Assembly: GCA_004010835.2 (NCBI GenBank)
Contig: CP030868.2
Coordinates: forward strand, 806,001-870,000
DNA length: 64,000 nt
Source: Oenococcus sp. UCMA 16435
GTDB lineage: Bacteria > Bacillota > Bacilli > Lactobacillales > Lactobacillaceae
Reading direction: 5' to 3'
The notes under the pieces are model-generated. The model did no database searches and had not been told where the DNA came from. It saw only the letters and a program-made list of their open reading frames with translations. Numbering within the stretch: position 1 is the first letter of the stretch; each line of letters begins with the position of its first letter. Shown here in pieces: positions 1 to 8,281 of the stretch. A program made the translations under genes and the position numbers.

Positions 1-15
1 ATTTTCATCAAGCAT
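1..15 (-). CDS. First codons of a gene leaving the window, divergent from the TetR gene
   Basis: On the minus strand an ATG at 15-13 opens the frame MLDEN, which runs off the left edge. A strong Shine-Dalgarno (AAAGGAGTG read on the minus strand, about 32-22) sits at good spacing upstream, so a start here is credible although only five codons are visible. It is divergent from the TetR gene and shares the operator palindrome at 28-52. By analogy with other TetR pairs it is probably the regulated target, often an efflux pump or enzyme, but its product cannot be told from five codons. Confidence 0.55.
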
Positions 16-27
16 TTTTATCACTCC

Positions 28-52
28 TTTAAGGTACGTTACGTACGCTAAA
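28..52. promoter_or_regulatory. Palindromic operator, probable TetR-protein binding site
   Basis: Positions 34-46 form a perfect 13-base palindrome (GTACGTTACGTAC) centred on 40. After one mismatched pair of bases on each side, pairing resumes with TTTA at 28-31 and TAAA at 49-52. It lies between the divergent start codons and overlaps the Shine-Dalgarno side of the left-hand gene. A palindrome this size in a TetR divergent gap is the usual autoregulatory operator; binding itself is inferred. Confidence 0.6.
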
Positions 53-101
53 TAATGCTAGCACCTTTTTCAAAGATGTCAACGAAAGGAAGTAAAATAT
101 T

Positions 102-695
102 TTGGAAAAATCTCATCGGCGTCACGGTCAAGAACTCGAAGACGCTATTTTAAAAGCTGCTTGGCAAGTGATGCAAAAGATCGGCTACGCTAAAATGACA
201 ATGGATGATATTGCCCGGGCAGCCCACACAAATAAAAATACAATCTACCGGCGTTGGGAGAACAAGTTTGAGCTTTTAAAAGATGTTACGTTAGAATATA
301 GACCCTTTAAAGAGTTTTTTTCAGAGCTCAAGCAACCCGATAATGGTAATTTAAGAGGCGATTTAATTGGGTTAATGTGCGAACCATTTCCATTAATTAA
401 AATTATTGGAACCGTAAATCTAAAAGCGATGATTCATGATTACTTCCCAGAAGCTTCTCAAAATAGTGCTTTTATCCTACACGATACTTTCATTCAAAAA
501 TATTTGAATAATATTTTGCTTCAAGCATTTAAACGCGGTGAAATAAAAAAAGATCCAAAGAAAATTGACGAAACGATTAAATCGTTACCGACTTTGTTAA
601 TGATATCCAGGATTATCAGCGAGCAGAAATATGATCGCCAATTTGTTACTTTTTTAGTTGATCAAATTATCCTGCCGATACTTAAAAATCTATAA
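102..695 (+). CDS. TetR/AcrR-family transcriptional regulator
   Basis: This 197-residue protein has the N-terminal TetR helix-turn-helix at about residues 12-58, with the pattern MTMDDIARAAHTNKNTIYRRW, followed by a helical ligand/dimer domain without a family-specific motif I recognise. It starts at a TTG at 102, preceded by AAAGGAAG at 85-92. It is divergent from a gene leaving the window on the left and ends in an intrinsic terminator. Members repress a neighbouring promoter until an effector binds; the palindrome at 28-52 is the likely operator. The effector is unknown. Confidence 0.9.
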   Translation: MEKSHRRHGQELEDAILKAAWQVMQKIGYAKMTMDDIARAAHTNKNTIYRRWENKFELLKDVTLEYRPFKEFFSELKQPDNGNLRGDLIGLMCEPFPLIKIIGTVNLKAMIHDYFPEASQNSAFILHDTFIQKYLNNILLQAFKRGEIKKDPKKIDETIKSLPTLLMISRIISEQKYDRQFVTFLVDQIILPILKNL

Positions 696-723
696 AAACG
701 CTGCTGCAACGCAATAGCGTTTT
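695..723 (+). terminator. Intrinsic terminator of the TetR gene
   Basis: Arms AAAACGCT (695-702) and AGCGTTTT (716-723) enclose a 13-base loop. The hairpin begins within the TAA stop of the regulator gene. The U-tract is short (four bases, from the arm itself), so termination may be partial. Confidence 0.55.
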
Positions 724-808
724 AAATATTCACCCGATGATCCGAATTATCTTATTTTGTAAAAAATATTCACTTCGAAAACATATCGGTCAAAAAAGCC
801 CATATTGA

Positions 809-2089
809 TTAATTTGCTTTCAATTTATCTTTGAATACTAAGTAGACAGAAATCGTAATTGTCAGACAAACCGAGATAATCGAAGCAAAAAGTACAAAGA
901 TATTGCCAAAAGAAATCGCAGCCGCGTGGGATAAATAAACATTCAACTGATTAAAGAAAATTAAGATATTCAAGCCTCCAAAGATCAATAGATAGGCCAA
1001 ATTATCTTGGTGATCTCTTTTTAAAACAAGAATCAGGAGAATGAATGCAAGACTCGTAATTTCATATCTTTCGTGCTGTTGCATTGTAAAAGTAAAAATC
1101 CATAACGAATACATTAATAAAGCTTCATTCAAATCGAAATGAAAACGCAAAATCATTAAGAAAATTATCGCAAGAATGATTAATAAGATCAGAAAATTCA
1201 AATTTTTAAAAGTAAGACCGAAAGCATAAACGTCGTTAACTTTTGGCAGCAATTTAACCGAATAAGGATAAAAAACCGACCAAAAATTAAAAGCATGATC
1301 GTTAATAGCCAAATAGCGGCCACTTCCGTTTAAATATAATTTAATCGGTAAGAAAAAGTCATGATTAACAATCATTAAGGGCAACCAGAGAACAAGAAAA
1401 GTCAGACTGCCGGTAACAAAAGATTTCAAATAATCAAGAAGTTTGTAGTGGATGATTAGGAATAAAACAAAGATTGGAAAAAAATAGACTGCCTGAAGTT
1501 TCGATAATAATGAGACTGCCATCCAAAAAGATGCAAGTTTAACATGTTTATTTTCCAAGTAATAAAAAGACAAAAAAAGCGTAATCACGCTAATTACATC
1601 AAATTGCCCCCAAACAGCAGTATTAAGAAACAAAGCCGGTGAGCACAAAAACAGTAAGACTAAAGACCAACTATTTCTTTTGAATAATGATCGTTCTTTT
1701 TTAAGCCAAGCGACAAAGGCGAAAGTGCCAATCAAGGAAGGCAGTTTTACCAAACCGTTACATAAAAAATAAAAAGGCAATCCCCTTAGGCCCAGCGAAA
1801 TGTGAACAAAGTTCAAGAAGGAACCAATTGCACCCAATATCAAAGGGATTAAAGGTGGGTAGTTAACTAACGGATGAATTTTGCTGCTGTAAATGTTGAA
1901 ATAATTTTTTGGAATCTCCAAAGCCCAGGGAATATTAAAACGTCGAACATCCATAACGCTGCTAACAAAAAATATTGCCAACAAATACATAACTAAAAAA
2001 GAAAAGACAATCATTCTTTTTTCAAATTCCGACTCGCGTTGAAGTTCGTTTTCTTTAATATTTTTTATAACCATATTATTTTCAGTCAC
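809..2089 (-). CDS. Multi-pass membrane GT-C-like glycosyltransferase (Gpi18-like)
   Basis: The 426-residue protein has about eleven hydrophobic segments. A WGQFD motif followed by a membrane helix, and a KLQA-YFFPI stretch near residues 190-205, are typical of polyprenol-phosphate-sugar mannosyltransferases related to Gpi18 (GT-C fold). Such enzymes move a sugar from a lipid carrier to an acceptor on the outer face of the membrane. The frame opens with GTG at 2089; an ATG five codons in (2074) sits about ten bases after AGGTGA and is the better start. It follows the 2095-3714 gene after five bases, so the two are co-transcribed. Acceptor and sugar are unknown. Confidence 0.7.
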   Translation of the reverse strand: MTENNMVIKNIKENELQRESEFEKRMIVFSFLVMYLLAIFFVSSVMDVRRFNIPWALEIPKNYFNIYSSKIHPLVNYPPLIPLILGAIGSFLNFVHISLGLRGLPFYFLCNGLVKLPSLIGTFAFVAWLKKERSLFKRNSWSLVLLFLCSPALFLNTAVWGQFDVISVITLFLSFYYLENKHVKLASFWMAVSLLSKLQAVYFFPIFVLFLIIHYKLLDYLKSFVTGSLTFLVLWLPLMIVNHDFFLPIKLYLNGSGRYLAINDHAFNFWSVFYPYSVKLLPKVNDVYAFGLTFKNLNFLILLIILAIIFLMILRFHFDLNEALLMYSLWIFTFTMQQHERYEITSLAFILLILVLKRDHQDNLAYLLIFGGLNILIFFNQLNVYLSHAAAISFGNIFVLFASIISVCLTITISVYLVFKDKLKAN

Positions 2090-2094
2090 CTTTT

Positions 2095-3714
2095 TTAGTA
2101 GTAAACACGATATTGTCCGAAATCTTTCTTGTGTCTATTTCTCAGCCTGAAGTGAAGTTTTTGGCCCTTTTTAACAATCAGGACAGAATTATTGCTCATC
2201 TTTTTAGGTTGCTTAAAATACCACTTGCCATAAGATTTATAATTCGATTCAGTTTTAAAAGTAACATTGGGTTTTTCTTTATTAAAAGCAACCGGACTAA
2301 TTGGACAATAAAAACGTGGAATCACATATCCACCCTTCGGAAGACAGGTGATATAAATTTTTTTTGCTTTGCTTTTATTGGCAAATCGAATTGCTTTGCC
2401 CAAAATCGAGGGTGTTAAAGTTTTTCCTTGTGTTAGCAAAGTTTGATCGGCATGAAAATAAAAGAAAGAAAAAGTAACAAAATAAAGAGAAAAAACTATT
2501 GTGAATGCCATCTTAAGGACCGGCCCTCTTAGCGAATAATAAAGGCCAAGTGCTTCAAAATATAAAATTGGCAGCATTAGCGCATTCAGGTGATTCGCAT
2601 TAATTTTAATAATCATGATAATTGGCAAACAGGATAATAGGGAAATTAACATAAAGTTATCCCAATCGTTGCGCTTACGAAAAGCTATCACAATACCAAC
2701 AATGCAGAATATAAACATAAAGGGATATAAAATGCCAATCTGGGGTAAAGAATTCCAGATCAAATGGTCGTTCCCGGTCACCATCAGCTTAATAAACTTG
2801 AAAATATTATTCGAAATCGAATAAAAAATATTTCCATGACCAATAATTAATTCCGAATTGCTGCGACTGCTTGAAAGTTTTGGAATCGTCAAGGACAATA
2901 TTCTGAATGTTTTCCCCGAAAAATAATTAATTTCAGCAAATAACAAAAGCGGCCAAATAATTAACAAGATCAAAAAGACAGACACTGACAGACTTTTAAG
3001 TGACGCTTTTTTCTTTAAATATAAATATCCGAAAACTCCGCAAACGAAAAACGGTAGCATGAACCAATTGTTCGAATAAGCATAAGCACAAAGAGCAATT
3101 AAAAAAGCAAAGATATAGAGATACGTTTTTCCTTGTTTGGGATTATTTGCCTGCTTACTTAAAAAAATCAAAAAAACCGAAACAGCAAAAGTGAAAATAA
3201 TTGGGAAAAGATTGCTTTCTAAGCCCCAACGGTTAGCCATAATTGACCAAGGGCTAAGAAAAACAGTTGCCAAACTCAGCATTATCAGCCTATCGGGCAA
3301 TTTATATTTCAACATGCCAATAAAAAGCGAAAAAATCGATCCAATACTGAGAAGCACCATTGGTAAACGGTAAGCGGCTAAACTAAGCCCGATCAATTTT
3401 ATAAAAGGAACGCTAATCAATGGGTAAAGAACATTCATTCCTGTACCCCAAGCATACAAATAGACAGGATTGCGATTTAAAGCCGAATCAACGCCATAAT
3501 GGGCCAAGCTCCATGAATTGTAGCCACCCATCGCTTCGTCCAAATTCAATCCCATCACCGAACTATAGCGAAATATTCTAACAAAAGCCGCCAAAAAAAT
3601 AATGGCCATGAAAGCTATTCGAAAATATTTCGGACGACTTTTAAATAGGCTGAAACGATTTAAAAAGAACATTCCAATAATTGTTAAAACAATAATAAAT
3701 AGTTGAATAAGCAT
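2095..3714 (-). CDS. Membrane glycosyltransferase, PMT/ArnT-like (GT-C)
   Basis: This 539-residue protein has about twelve membrane segments and an N-terminal LDEA motif near residue 58. The acidic residue in the first external loop is the place of the catalytic Asp/Glu in family 39/83 GT-C enzymes. The last 100 residues form a soluble, basic domain. It probably transfers a sugar from a polyprenyl-phosphate donor to a wall polymer or protein, together with the downstream gene at 809-2089. The start ATG at 3714 has no recognisable Shine-Dalgarno; instead a perfect 22-base palindrome lies just upstream (3726-3747). Confidence 0.7.
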   Translation of the reverse strand: MLIQLFIIVLTIIGMFFLNRFSLFKSRPKYFRIAFMAIIFLAAFVRIFRYSSVMGLNLDEAMGGYNSWSLAHYGVDSALNRNPVYLYAWGTGMNVLYPLISVPFIKLIGLSLAAYRLPMVLLSIGSIFSLFIGMLKYKLPDRLIMLSLATVFLSPWSIMANRWGLESNLFPIIFTFAVSVFLIFLSKQANNPKQGKTYLYIFAFLIALCAYAYSNNWFMLPFFVCGVFGYLYLKKKASLKSLSVSVFLILLIIWPLLLFAEINYFSGKTFRILSLTIPKLSSSRSNSELIIGHGNIFYSISNNIFKFIKLMVTGNDHLIWNSLPQIGILYPFMFIFCIVGIVIAFRKRNDWDNFMLISLLSCLPIIMIIKINANHLNALMLPILYFEALGLYYSLRGPVLKMAFTIVFSLYFVTFSFFYFHADQTLLTQGKTLTPSILGKAIRFANKSKAKKIYITCLPKGGYVIPRFYCPISPVAFNKEKPNVTFKTESNYKSYGKWYFKQPKKMSNNSVLIVKKGQKLHFRLRNRHKKDFGQYRVYY

Positions 3715-3725
3715 ACTGACTAACA

Positions 3726-3747
3726 GGCTAGGCTTTAAAGCCTAGCC
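3726..3747. repeat. Perfect 22-base palindrome
   Basis: The arms GGCTAGGCTTT and AAAGCCTAGCC pair completely with no loop. No U-tract follows on either strand, so it is not a normal intrinsic terminator. It is 11 bases upstream of the glycosyltransferase start on the minus strand and directly before a relic frame on the plus strand. An operator or RNA hairpin over the ribosome-binding region are both possible. Confidence 0.6.
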
Positions 3748-3748
3748 A

Positions 3749-3953
3749 ATGAATTCCGGTATAAAAATAAAAAAATCTTTGCCGCTAGGAGCTTTTGCTG
3801 GTGAAAAAGGCAACATAGAACTAACTGCTTTTAATAAAAAATTATAATAATGAAATCGCGATTTTCCAAGATCTCACTGATATTGAAAAAACTAATTCCT
3901 TTTATTTAAAAAATAACTCTTGTCCCTTTTTCATTATACATTTTGCAAATTAA
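3749..3953 (+). pseudogene. Relic coding fragment with a frameshift
   Basis: From ATG at 3749 a frame reads 32 codons (ending ..GNIELTAFNKKL) and stops. If one A is removed from the A6 run at 3836-3841, the reading continues as NYNNEIAIFQDLTDIEKTN... to a stop at 3951-3953. Both halves have protein-like composition. The fragment could be the worn end of a membrane-associated or surface protein, but I do not recognise the family. There is no ribosome-binding site, so it is probably not expressed. Confidence 0.35.
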
Positions 3954-4046
3954 GCAGATCATTTACGTAAAAAACATAGATTAAAATTATATCCTGTCTT
4001 ATTTGTAAGATTAATTGATGTCGTCTTAAATTTTATCGGATATATA

Positions 4047-4478
4047 TTACTCGCGATACCTAAAATCCAAAAATATCATAGCAATTAAAAATAACAAACC
4101 TTTTTCTCTTGGAATTTATATACGCATAAAGATAAATAAAATAGGAATCGATGCAATAATTTTGAATAAAAATAGCAGCATTGTTCTGGTCGGAATACAC
4201 TACCGATTTTTGTCATAAACAAAATGTATGACTGCTGCCAATAATAATAAAACGACTGCAGCATTCAATAAAATCACAGCTAGCGTAAAAATTCCGTACG
4301 GTATAAAATGCATTAAATTACCTAATAAATTTCTATTAGTAAAAGAGCTTCCCAACAAAATTAGGTCGATAATAATCAGCTAAAAAACATATAAGCCAAA
4401 CGTTAATGTATCAAGAAAATTAATTTGCAAGGCAATGATAAATTATTTACGCAAAACTAAAATCAAATATTGGTACAT
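4047..4478 (-). pseudogene. Decayed small multi-pass membrane protein gene, four in-frame stops
   Basis: On the minus strand an ATG at 4478 opens a single frame of about 144 codons with strongly hydrophobic, protein-like segments (for example FIIALQINFLDTLTFGLY, then HFIPYGIFTLAVILLNAAVV). It is broken by TAA at 4443-4445, TAG at 4380-4382, TAG at 4200-4202 and TAA at 4116-4118. The frame is never shifted, only interrupted by nonsense codons, so the decay looks recent. At least three membrane helices can be traced. The family is not recognised and no Shine-Dalgarno is seen. It fills most of the gap between the glycosyltransferase genes and the tRNA. Confidence 0.55.
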
Positions 4479-4575
4479 AAATAAATACAGTGAAGGATAA
4501 AAATGATAATGTCTCATATATTTCGTGTACTAAAAAACTGATACATCACGTGGATATATCAGTCTTAATTGCTTA

Positions 4576-4648
4576 TTGCCCTTGCTGGACTCGAACCAGC
4601 GCATGATGGCACCAGAAGCCATTGCCTTACCAACTTGGCCAAAGGGCA
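4576..4648 (-). tRNA. tRNA-Gln (anticodon CTG)
   Basis: Read on the minus strand, the acceptor arms TGCCCTT/AAGGGCA pair perfectly. The D-arm GGCCAAGTTGGTAAGGC, the anticodon stem ATGGC/GCCAT with loop TTCTGGT, and the T-arm GCTGG-TTCGAGT-CCAGC complete a 73-base cloverleaf. The anticodon is CTG (glutamine). The 3' CCA is not encoded. It stands alone next to a decayed region. Confidence 0.93.
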
Positions 4649-4687
4649 CTAACAAGATATCATTTTAACATGATATCTGATGAAAAT

Positions 4688-6133
4688 TCAAGCATTGTTT
4701 TCTTTAATTACCGACTGACTAAATTCACTTTCTTTAACCATAGAATGACGAACTCCGTAAGTAAAATAGATCAGTAAACCAATCAATGTCCAGATACCAA
4801 ACATTACCAAAGTTTTCGTCTCTAATTGAGTTATAAAAAAGAAACTCGTTAAACCGCCAATAATTGGAATAACCGGATAACCAGGCACCTGAAAACCGTT
4901 TTCGTTTGGCAAATCTGTCCGATGACGCAGCGGTATTATACCAAAATTAACAAATGTGAAGGCCGCCAAAGTCCCTGCATTAATTAATGAAGCCAAGTAA
5001 GACAGGGGCACAAAACCAGCTAAAATAATTTCAACAACACCAGCAATTAGTAGTGCATTAAAAGGCACATGCTGGCCACCCGAAATTTTCCCAATAAAAT
5101 TCGGTAACAAACCATCACGGCCAAAAGAATAAATTAAACGAGACGATGCAAATACCAGCGCTAAAACACCTGTAAACATACCAATCATTGAACCGATTCC
5201 AATAACGGAAGCAAGTCCCTTTTGACCGACGAAAATAAAGGCAAACGAGGCTGGGTCGCTAACGTTCAATTTTGTATAATTAACCATTCCGGTCAGAACA
5301 ATCGCAAATAAAGTGTAAAGCACTGCCGCTACGATGACTGTATAAATAATTCCACGAGCTACCTGTTTTTTTGGATTTTTAACTTCTGCTGTATGAGCAG
5401 CAAGTGTATCAAAACCAAGAAAAGCAAAGAAAATTCCCGAGGTAGCCATCCAAATTCCCGACAAGCCAAAAGCCCCTGTCTGAAATTCTTTTGGATAAAA
5501 AGGAACATAATTATTTGGCTTAATAAAAAATAGACCAACAATAATAAAAATTGCCAAAATAATCAGTTTCACTGCAACAAAAACATTCTCTACCCAGCGA
5601 GTTGTTGATAAACCAATAATTTGGATGCCAAGAATAACTAATAATAAAATTACAGCTGGCAAATTAATAATTCCTCCCTGCATCGGACCAACTAAAATCG
5701 AATTTAAATTATTAACGTGATCAGTCTGAAGCAAGCCAGCAAGATAAGATGAAAAACCTACAGCAACTGCTGATGTAGCCAAAAAGTATTCAAGAATCAA
5801 AGACCAACCCAAAAACCAGCCGATGACCTGCCCAAAAATAACCGAACCATAAGAATAAGCTGATCCAGCGACCGGCAAAGCACTGGCAAATTCCGAATAA
5901 GCCATTCCTGATATACCGGAAATAATAGCAGCCAGTAAAAAAGAAATTGCGACTGCCGGCCCAGCATGGGTTGCAGCCTCTGTTCCCGGTAAAATAAATA
6001 TTCCTGTTCCAATTACCGTACCAATCCCCAAAGCAACCAGATCTTTGGTATCAAGCACCCTTTTTAAATGGGCATCGGCCTCCGTAAATTGTTTAATCGA
6101 GCTGTGTCGAAAAGCAAGCTTTAAAAGTCCCAA
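4688..6133 (-). CDS. APC-superfamily amino-acid permease (cationic amino-acid/YfnA type)
   Basis: The 481-residue protein has about twelve membrane helices and the hallmark GTGIFILPG at residues 40-48 in helix 1, where the substrate amino group binds in LeuT-fold APC transporters. PVAGSAYSYG in helix 3 also matches the CAT/YfnA subgroup, importers of amino acids by proton symport. The start is TTG at 6133, five bases after AAGGGGA. It is a single-gene unit flanked downstream by the tRNA-Gln. Substrate specificity cannot be read from sequence. Confidence 0.88.
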   Translation of the reverse strand: MGLLKLAFRHSSIKQFTEADAHLKRVLDTKDLVALGIGTVIGTGIFILPGTEAATHAGPAVAISFLLAAIISGISGMAYSEFASALPVAGSAYSYGSVIFGQVIGWFLGWSLILEYFLATSAVAVGFSSYLAGLLQTDHVNNLNSILVGPMQGGIINLPAVILLLVILGIQIIGLSTTRWVENVFVAVKLIILAIFIIVGLFFIKPNNYVPFYPKEFQTGAFGLSGIWMATSGIFFAFLGFDTLAAHTAEVKNPKKQVARGIIYTVIVAAVLYTLFAIVLTGMVNYTKLNVSDPASFAFIFVGQKGLASVIGIGSMIGMFTGVLALVFASSRLIYSFGRDGLLPNFIGKISGGQHVPFNALLIAGVVEIILAGFVPLSYLASLINAGTLAAFTFVNFGIIPLRHRTDLPNENGFQVPGYPVIPIIGGLTSFFFITQLETKTLVMFGIWTLIGLLIYFTYGVRHSMVKESEFSQSVIKENNA

Positions 6134-6283
6134 AAATATCCCCTTTCCCTTAAATGAAGCGAATTGTACAAATTATGCCATGCAAAAAACAAAATGTAAA
6201 CCAAAAAGTAGAAAAAATCACAATTTTTTTAATAAAAATCTTTTAAAACGCTTTCATATATAAAGGTATAAAGGAAGAAAATA

Positions 6284-6309
6284 AAAATAAAAAAACGCCA
6301 TCCAGGCGT
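6284..6309 (-). terminator. Intrinsic terminator of the thioredoxin unit
   Basis: On the minus strand ACGCC-TGGAT-GGCGT (6309-6295) is followed directly by a T-rich tract. It lies 15 bases beyond the stop of the thioredoxin gene and separates it from the APC permease. Confidence 0.8.
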
Positions 6310-6324
6310 CCAAAATTCAAAAAA

Positions 6325-6657
6325 TCATAAAGTAGTTTGATACCAATCCAAAACTTGTTTGGGAGTCAAACGCTCCCCATCCCCAATATGAGAAACCTGT
6401 TTCCCATCCTGAAAAAGAACAAAAGATGGAATTCCTCTTAATCCTTGAGCTTTGGCAACTTCTAAATTAACATCTCGGTCCGCATCAAACCAATTAGCAG
6501 TCTTAGAAACTTGGTCCTTAATATTCTGGACGAAGGGTTTGATCGCCTTGCAATCTCCACACCAATCAGCCGATAAAAACATTAAATTACGGCCCTTGGC
6601 TTCGATATCTTTTTCTAGTTGGTCATCTGTATTTGTTTCCGGTTCATAGAAATTCAT
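6325..6657 (-). CDS. Thioredoxin-family protein with WCGDC active site
   Basis: The 110-residue protein has a thioredoxin fold length and a redox motif WCGDC around residues 32-36, with the cis-proline region RGIPSFVLF near residue 77. The Asp between the cysteines replaces the Pro of classical WCGPC, so its redox potential should differ from TrxA. It likely reduces disulfides in the cytosol; there is no signal peptide. It is followed by a terminator and preceded by the 134-residue unknown gene 50 bases away. Confidence 0.85.
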   Translation of the reverse strand: MNFYEPETNTDDQLEKDIEAKGRNLMFLSADWCGDCKAIKPFVQNIKDQVSKTANWFDADRDVNLEVAKAQGLRGIPSFVLFQDGKQVSHIGDGERLTPKQVLDWYQTTL

Positions 6658-6707
6658 ACTTACATTTTATCAGTTAATTTACTTTTTCCAAGTCTTTTTA
6701 AAAACAA

Positions 6708-7112
6708 TCAATCCAATTGAAAAACTTGACGAATTTGTTTAAAAAACAATTCGATAAACGCTAATAATTTTTCTCGGGTCAAAACAATTTGATCACCATT
6801 CTTAAAGGCCAAAAAACTTTCATATTGAAAATCATTCGGAAAAACAATTGCTTTGCCCGACATGATTTCCTGGTTGATTATCCGAAGCTCGATTAGGGAA
6901 TTAAAAACTCCGGTAATGTTTTTTTCCATTGAATGCATCCGTCCTTCAAAGCGCTCGTCTAAAGAAAGAAGAACGGTCTGAAAAAATATTTGATCATCAA
7001 TCTGAACGTCGTCTAAAAGCAAATGGGTCTGTCCTTCGGCCCGATCAATATATGCTTTTGTATAAGTAGCTCCGGTCATTTTTTTCTCTACATGGACAAT
7101 TCTAGCAGTCAA
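6708..7112 (-). CDS. Uncharacterised 134-residue protein
   Basis: I do not recognise this family. The protein is soluble, without membrane segments or cysteine motifs, and mixes beta-rich N-terminal sequence with a hydrophobic C-terminal helix (LLAFIELFFKQIRQVF). The frame opens with TTG at 7112 without a Shine-Dalgarno. An ATG at residue 12, after the weak GTAGAG, is an alternative start. It sits 23 bases after the serine-hydrolase gene and before the thioredoxin, so it may be co-transcribed with both. Confidence 0.6.
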   Translation of the reverse strand: MTARIVHVEKKMTGATYTKAYIDRAEGQTHLLLDDVQIDDQIFFQTVLLSLDERFEGRMHSMEKNITGVFNSLIELRIINQEIMSGKAIVFPNDFQYESFLAFKNGDQIVLTREKLLAFIELFFKQIRQVFQLD

Positions 7113-7135
7113 TAAAAAACTGTGCTAAGGAATAG

Positions 7136-8272
7136 CTAAAAGATAATTTTTTGAAAAATTTTTTCCGCTAATTTTTCCCAGGAAACTTTACTCGAGACAT
7201 TCGAAAGCATAATGACCGCATTGGCACCATTCTTACTAATAAAAACACTTGGTTCATAATTCAAAATATATCCATGTGCCTTGTAATATTGAGGATAATT
7301 ATAAGCACCCGAGGCATAAGCAAAACCATTAATTTTTGAATACATTTGTTTAACAATTTTCTTCGGAATTAATTTACCATCCAATAATTGAAGGAAATAT
7401 AAATATAAGTTTCCTGTCGTTGTAAACAGATTCCCAGTTGCAACTTCCCGTTGAAGATAGGAGGGGTCTTTAGAAAACGTTGCTTGATTCGTTACATTGT
7501 TTTTATATGAATAAGTATGATTTTTGTTGGCGATAAATTCACTCGGAGACAAAAAATCAAATTTCCTGCCAAGCGCATTTTTTAAATTATCGGCATAACT
7601 TTTTTTCGTTAATATTCTTAAAATACCCGCTAAAATTTTGAAATTAGTTGCATCATAATGCCAACTTCCAATCGGATATTTTTGAATAGCATGGTTTACA
7701 TACCAATCGATATATGCGTTACCATCTTTTAAATTCGTTGGATTACCTTTGGCCGACAGTCCAGAAGTCATCGTTAGCAAATTATGAATGCTGATTTTTG
7801 CAGCGTTAGGAATTTTGGGATAGAAAAGATCAAGCTTTGTTTGCAAACTTATCTTACCAATCTGAATCTGTTTCATAATCAACAAAGCTGTCAGGCCCTT
7901 TTGAATTGAGGCCATTCCGTAAAGCGACTCCGGTGTATTAAGAGTTTTTGTGTTCTTATCGGCATAACCATAGCCAGCGTTTAAGAGAATTTTATTTTTA
8001 TGGATAACCAAAATACTTCCAGAAAAATTGCTACGAGTAACCTTTTCTTTAATTAGCACGGCTAAAGGATTTTTCTTTTGAAATTTCGGCCTGTTAAAAT
8101 TTTCTTTGTACTTAACGGAAAATTGATCAATTTTGTGAAAACGATAAGGGAGAAGGGTCTGTCCACTTTTACCGGTTAATTTATTTTGATCACCAGACCG
8201 AAAAACACAAAAAAGAAAGGCACCAAAAAAAGCCAACAAAAAAAGACTTATTTTTGCGAAAAAATATTTCAT
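7136..8272 (-). CDS. Membrane-anchored serine hydrolase, beta-lactamase/PBP4* family
   Basis: This 378-residue protein has an N-terminal signal or anchor helix at residues 4-26 and an outside-facing class C beta-lactamase-like domain. The SxxK nucleophile motif appears as SIQK near residue 121 and the second motif as YDATN near residue 184; HGY near residue 338 fits the third. Such proteins act as D,D-peptidases or esterases on peptidoglycan or related substrates. It lies ten bases downstream of ppx and reads in the same direction. There is no lipobox cysteine. Confidence 0.78.
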   Translation of the reverse strand: MKYFFAKISLFLLAFFGAFLFCVFRSGDQNKLTGKSGQTLLPYRFHKIDQFSVKYKENFNRPKFQKKNPLAVLIKEKVTRSNFSGSILVIHKNKILLNAGYGYADKNTKTLNTPESLYGMASIQKGLTALLIMKQIQIGKISLQTKLDLFYPKIPNAAKISIHNLLTMTSGLSAKGNPTNLKDGNAYIDWYVNHAIQKYPIGSWHYDATNFKILAGILRILTKKSYADNLKNALGRKFDFLSPSEFIANKNHTYSYKNNVTNQATFSKDPSYLQREVATGNLFTTTGNLYLYFLQLLDGKLIPKKIVKQMYSKINGFAYASGAYNYPQYYKAHGYILNYEPSVFISKNGANAVIMLSNVSSKVSWEKLAEKIFQKIIF

Positions 8273-8281
8273 TTGTCGGTA

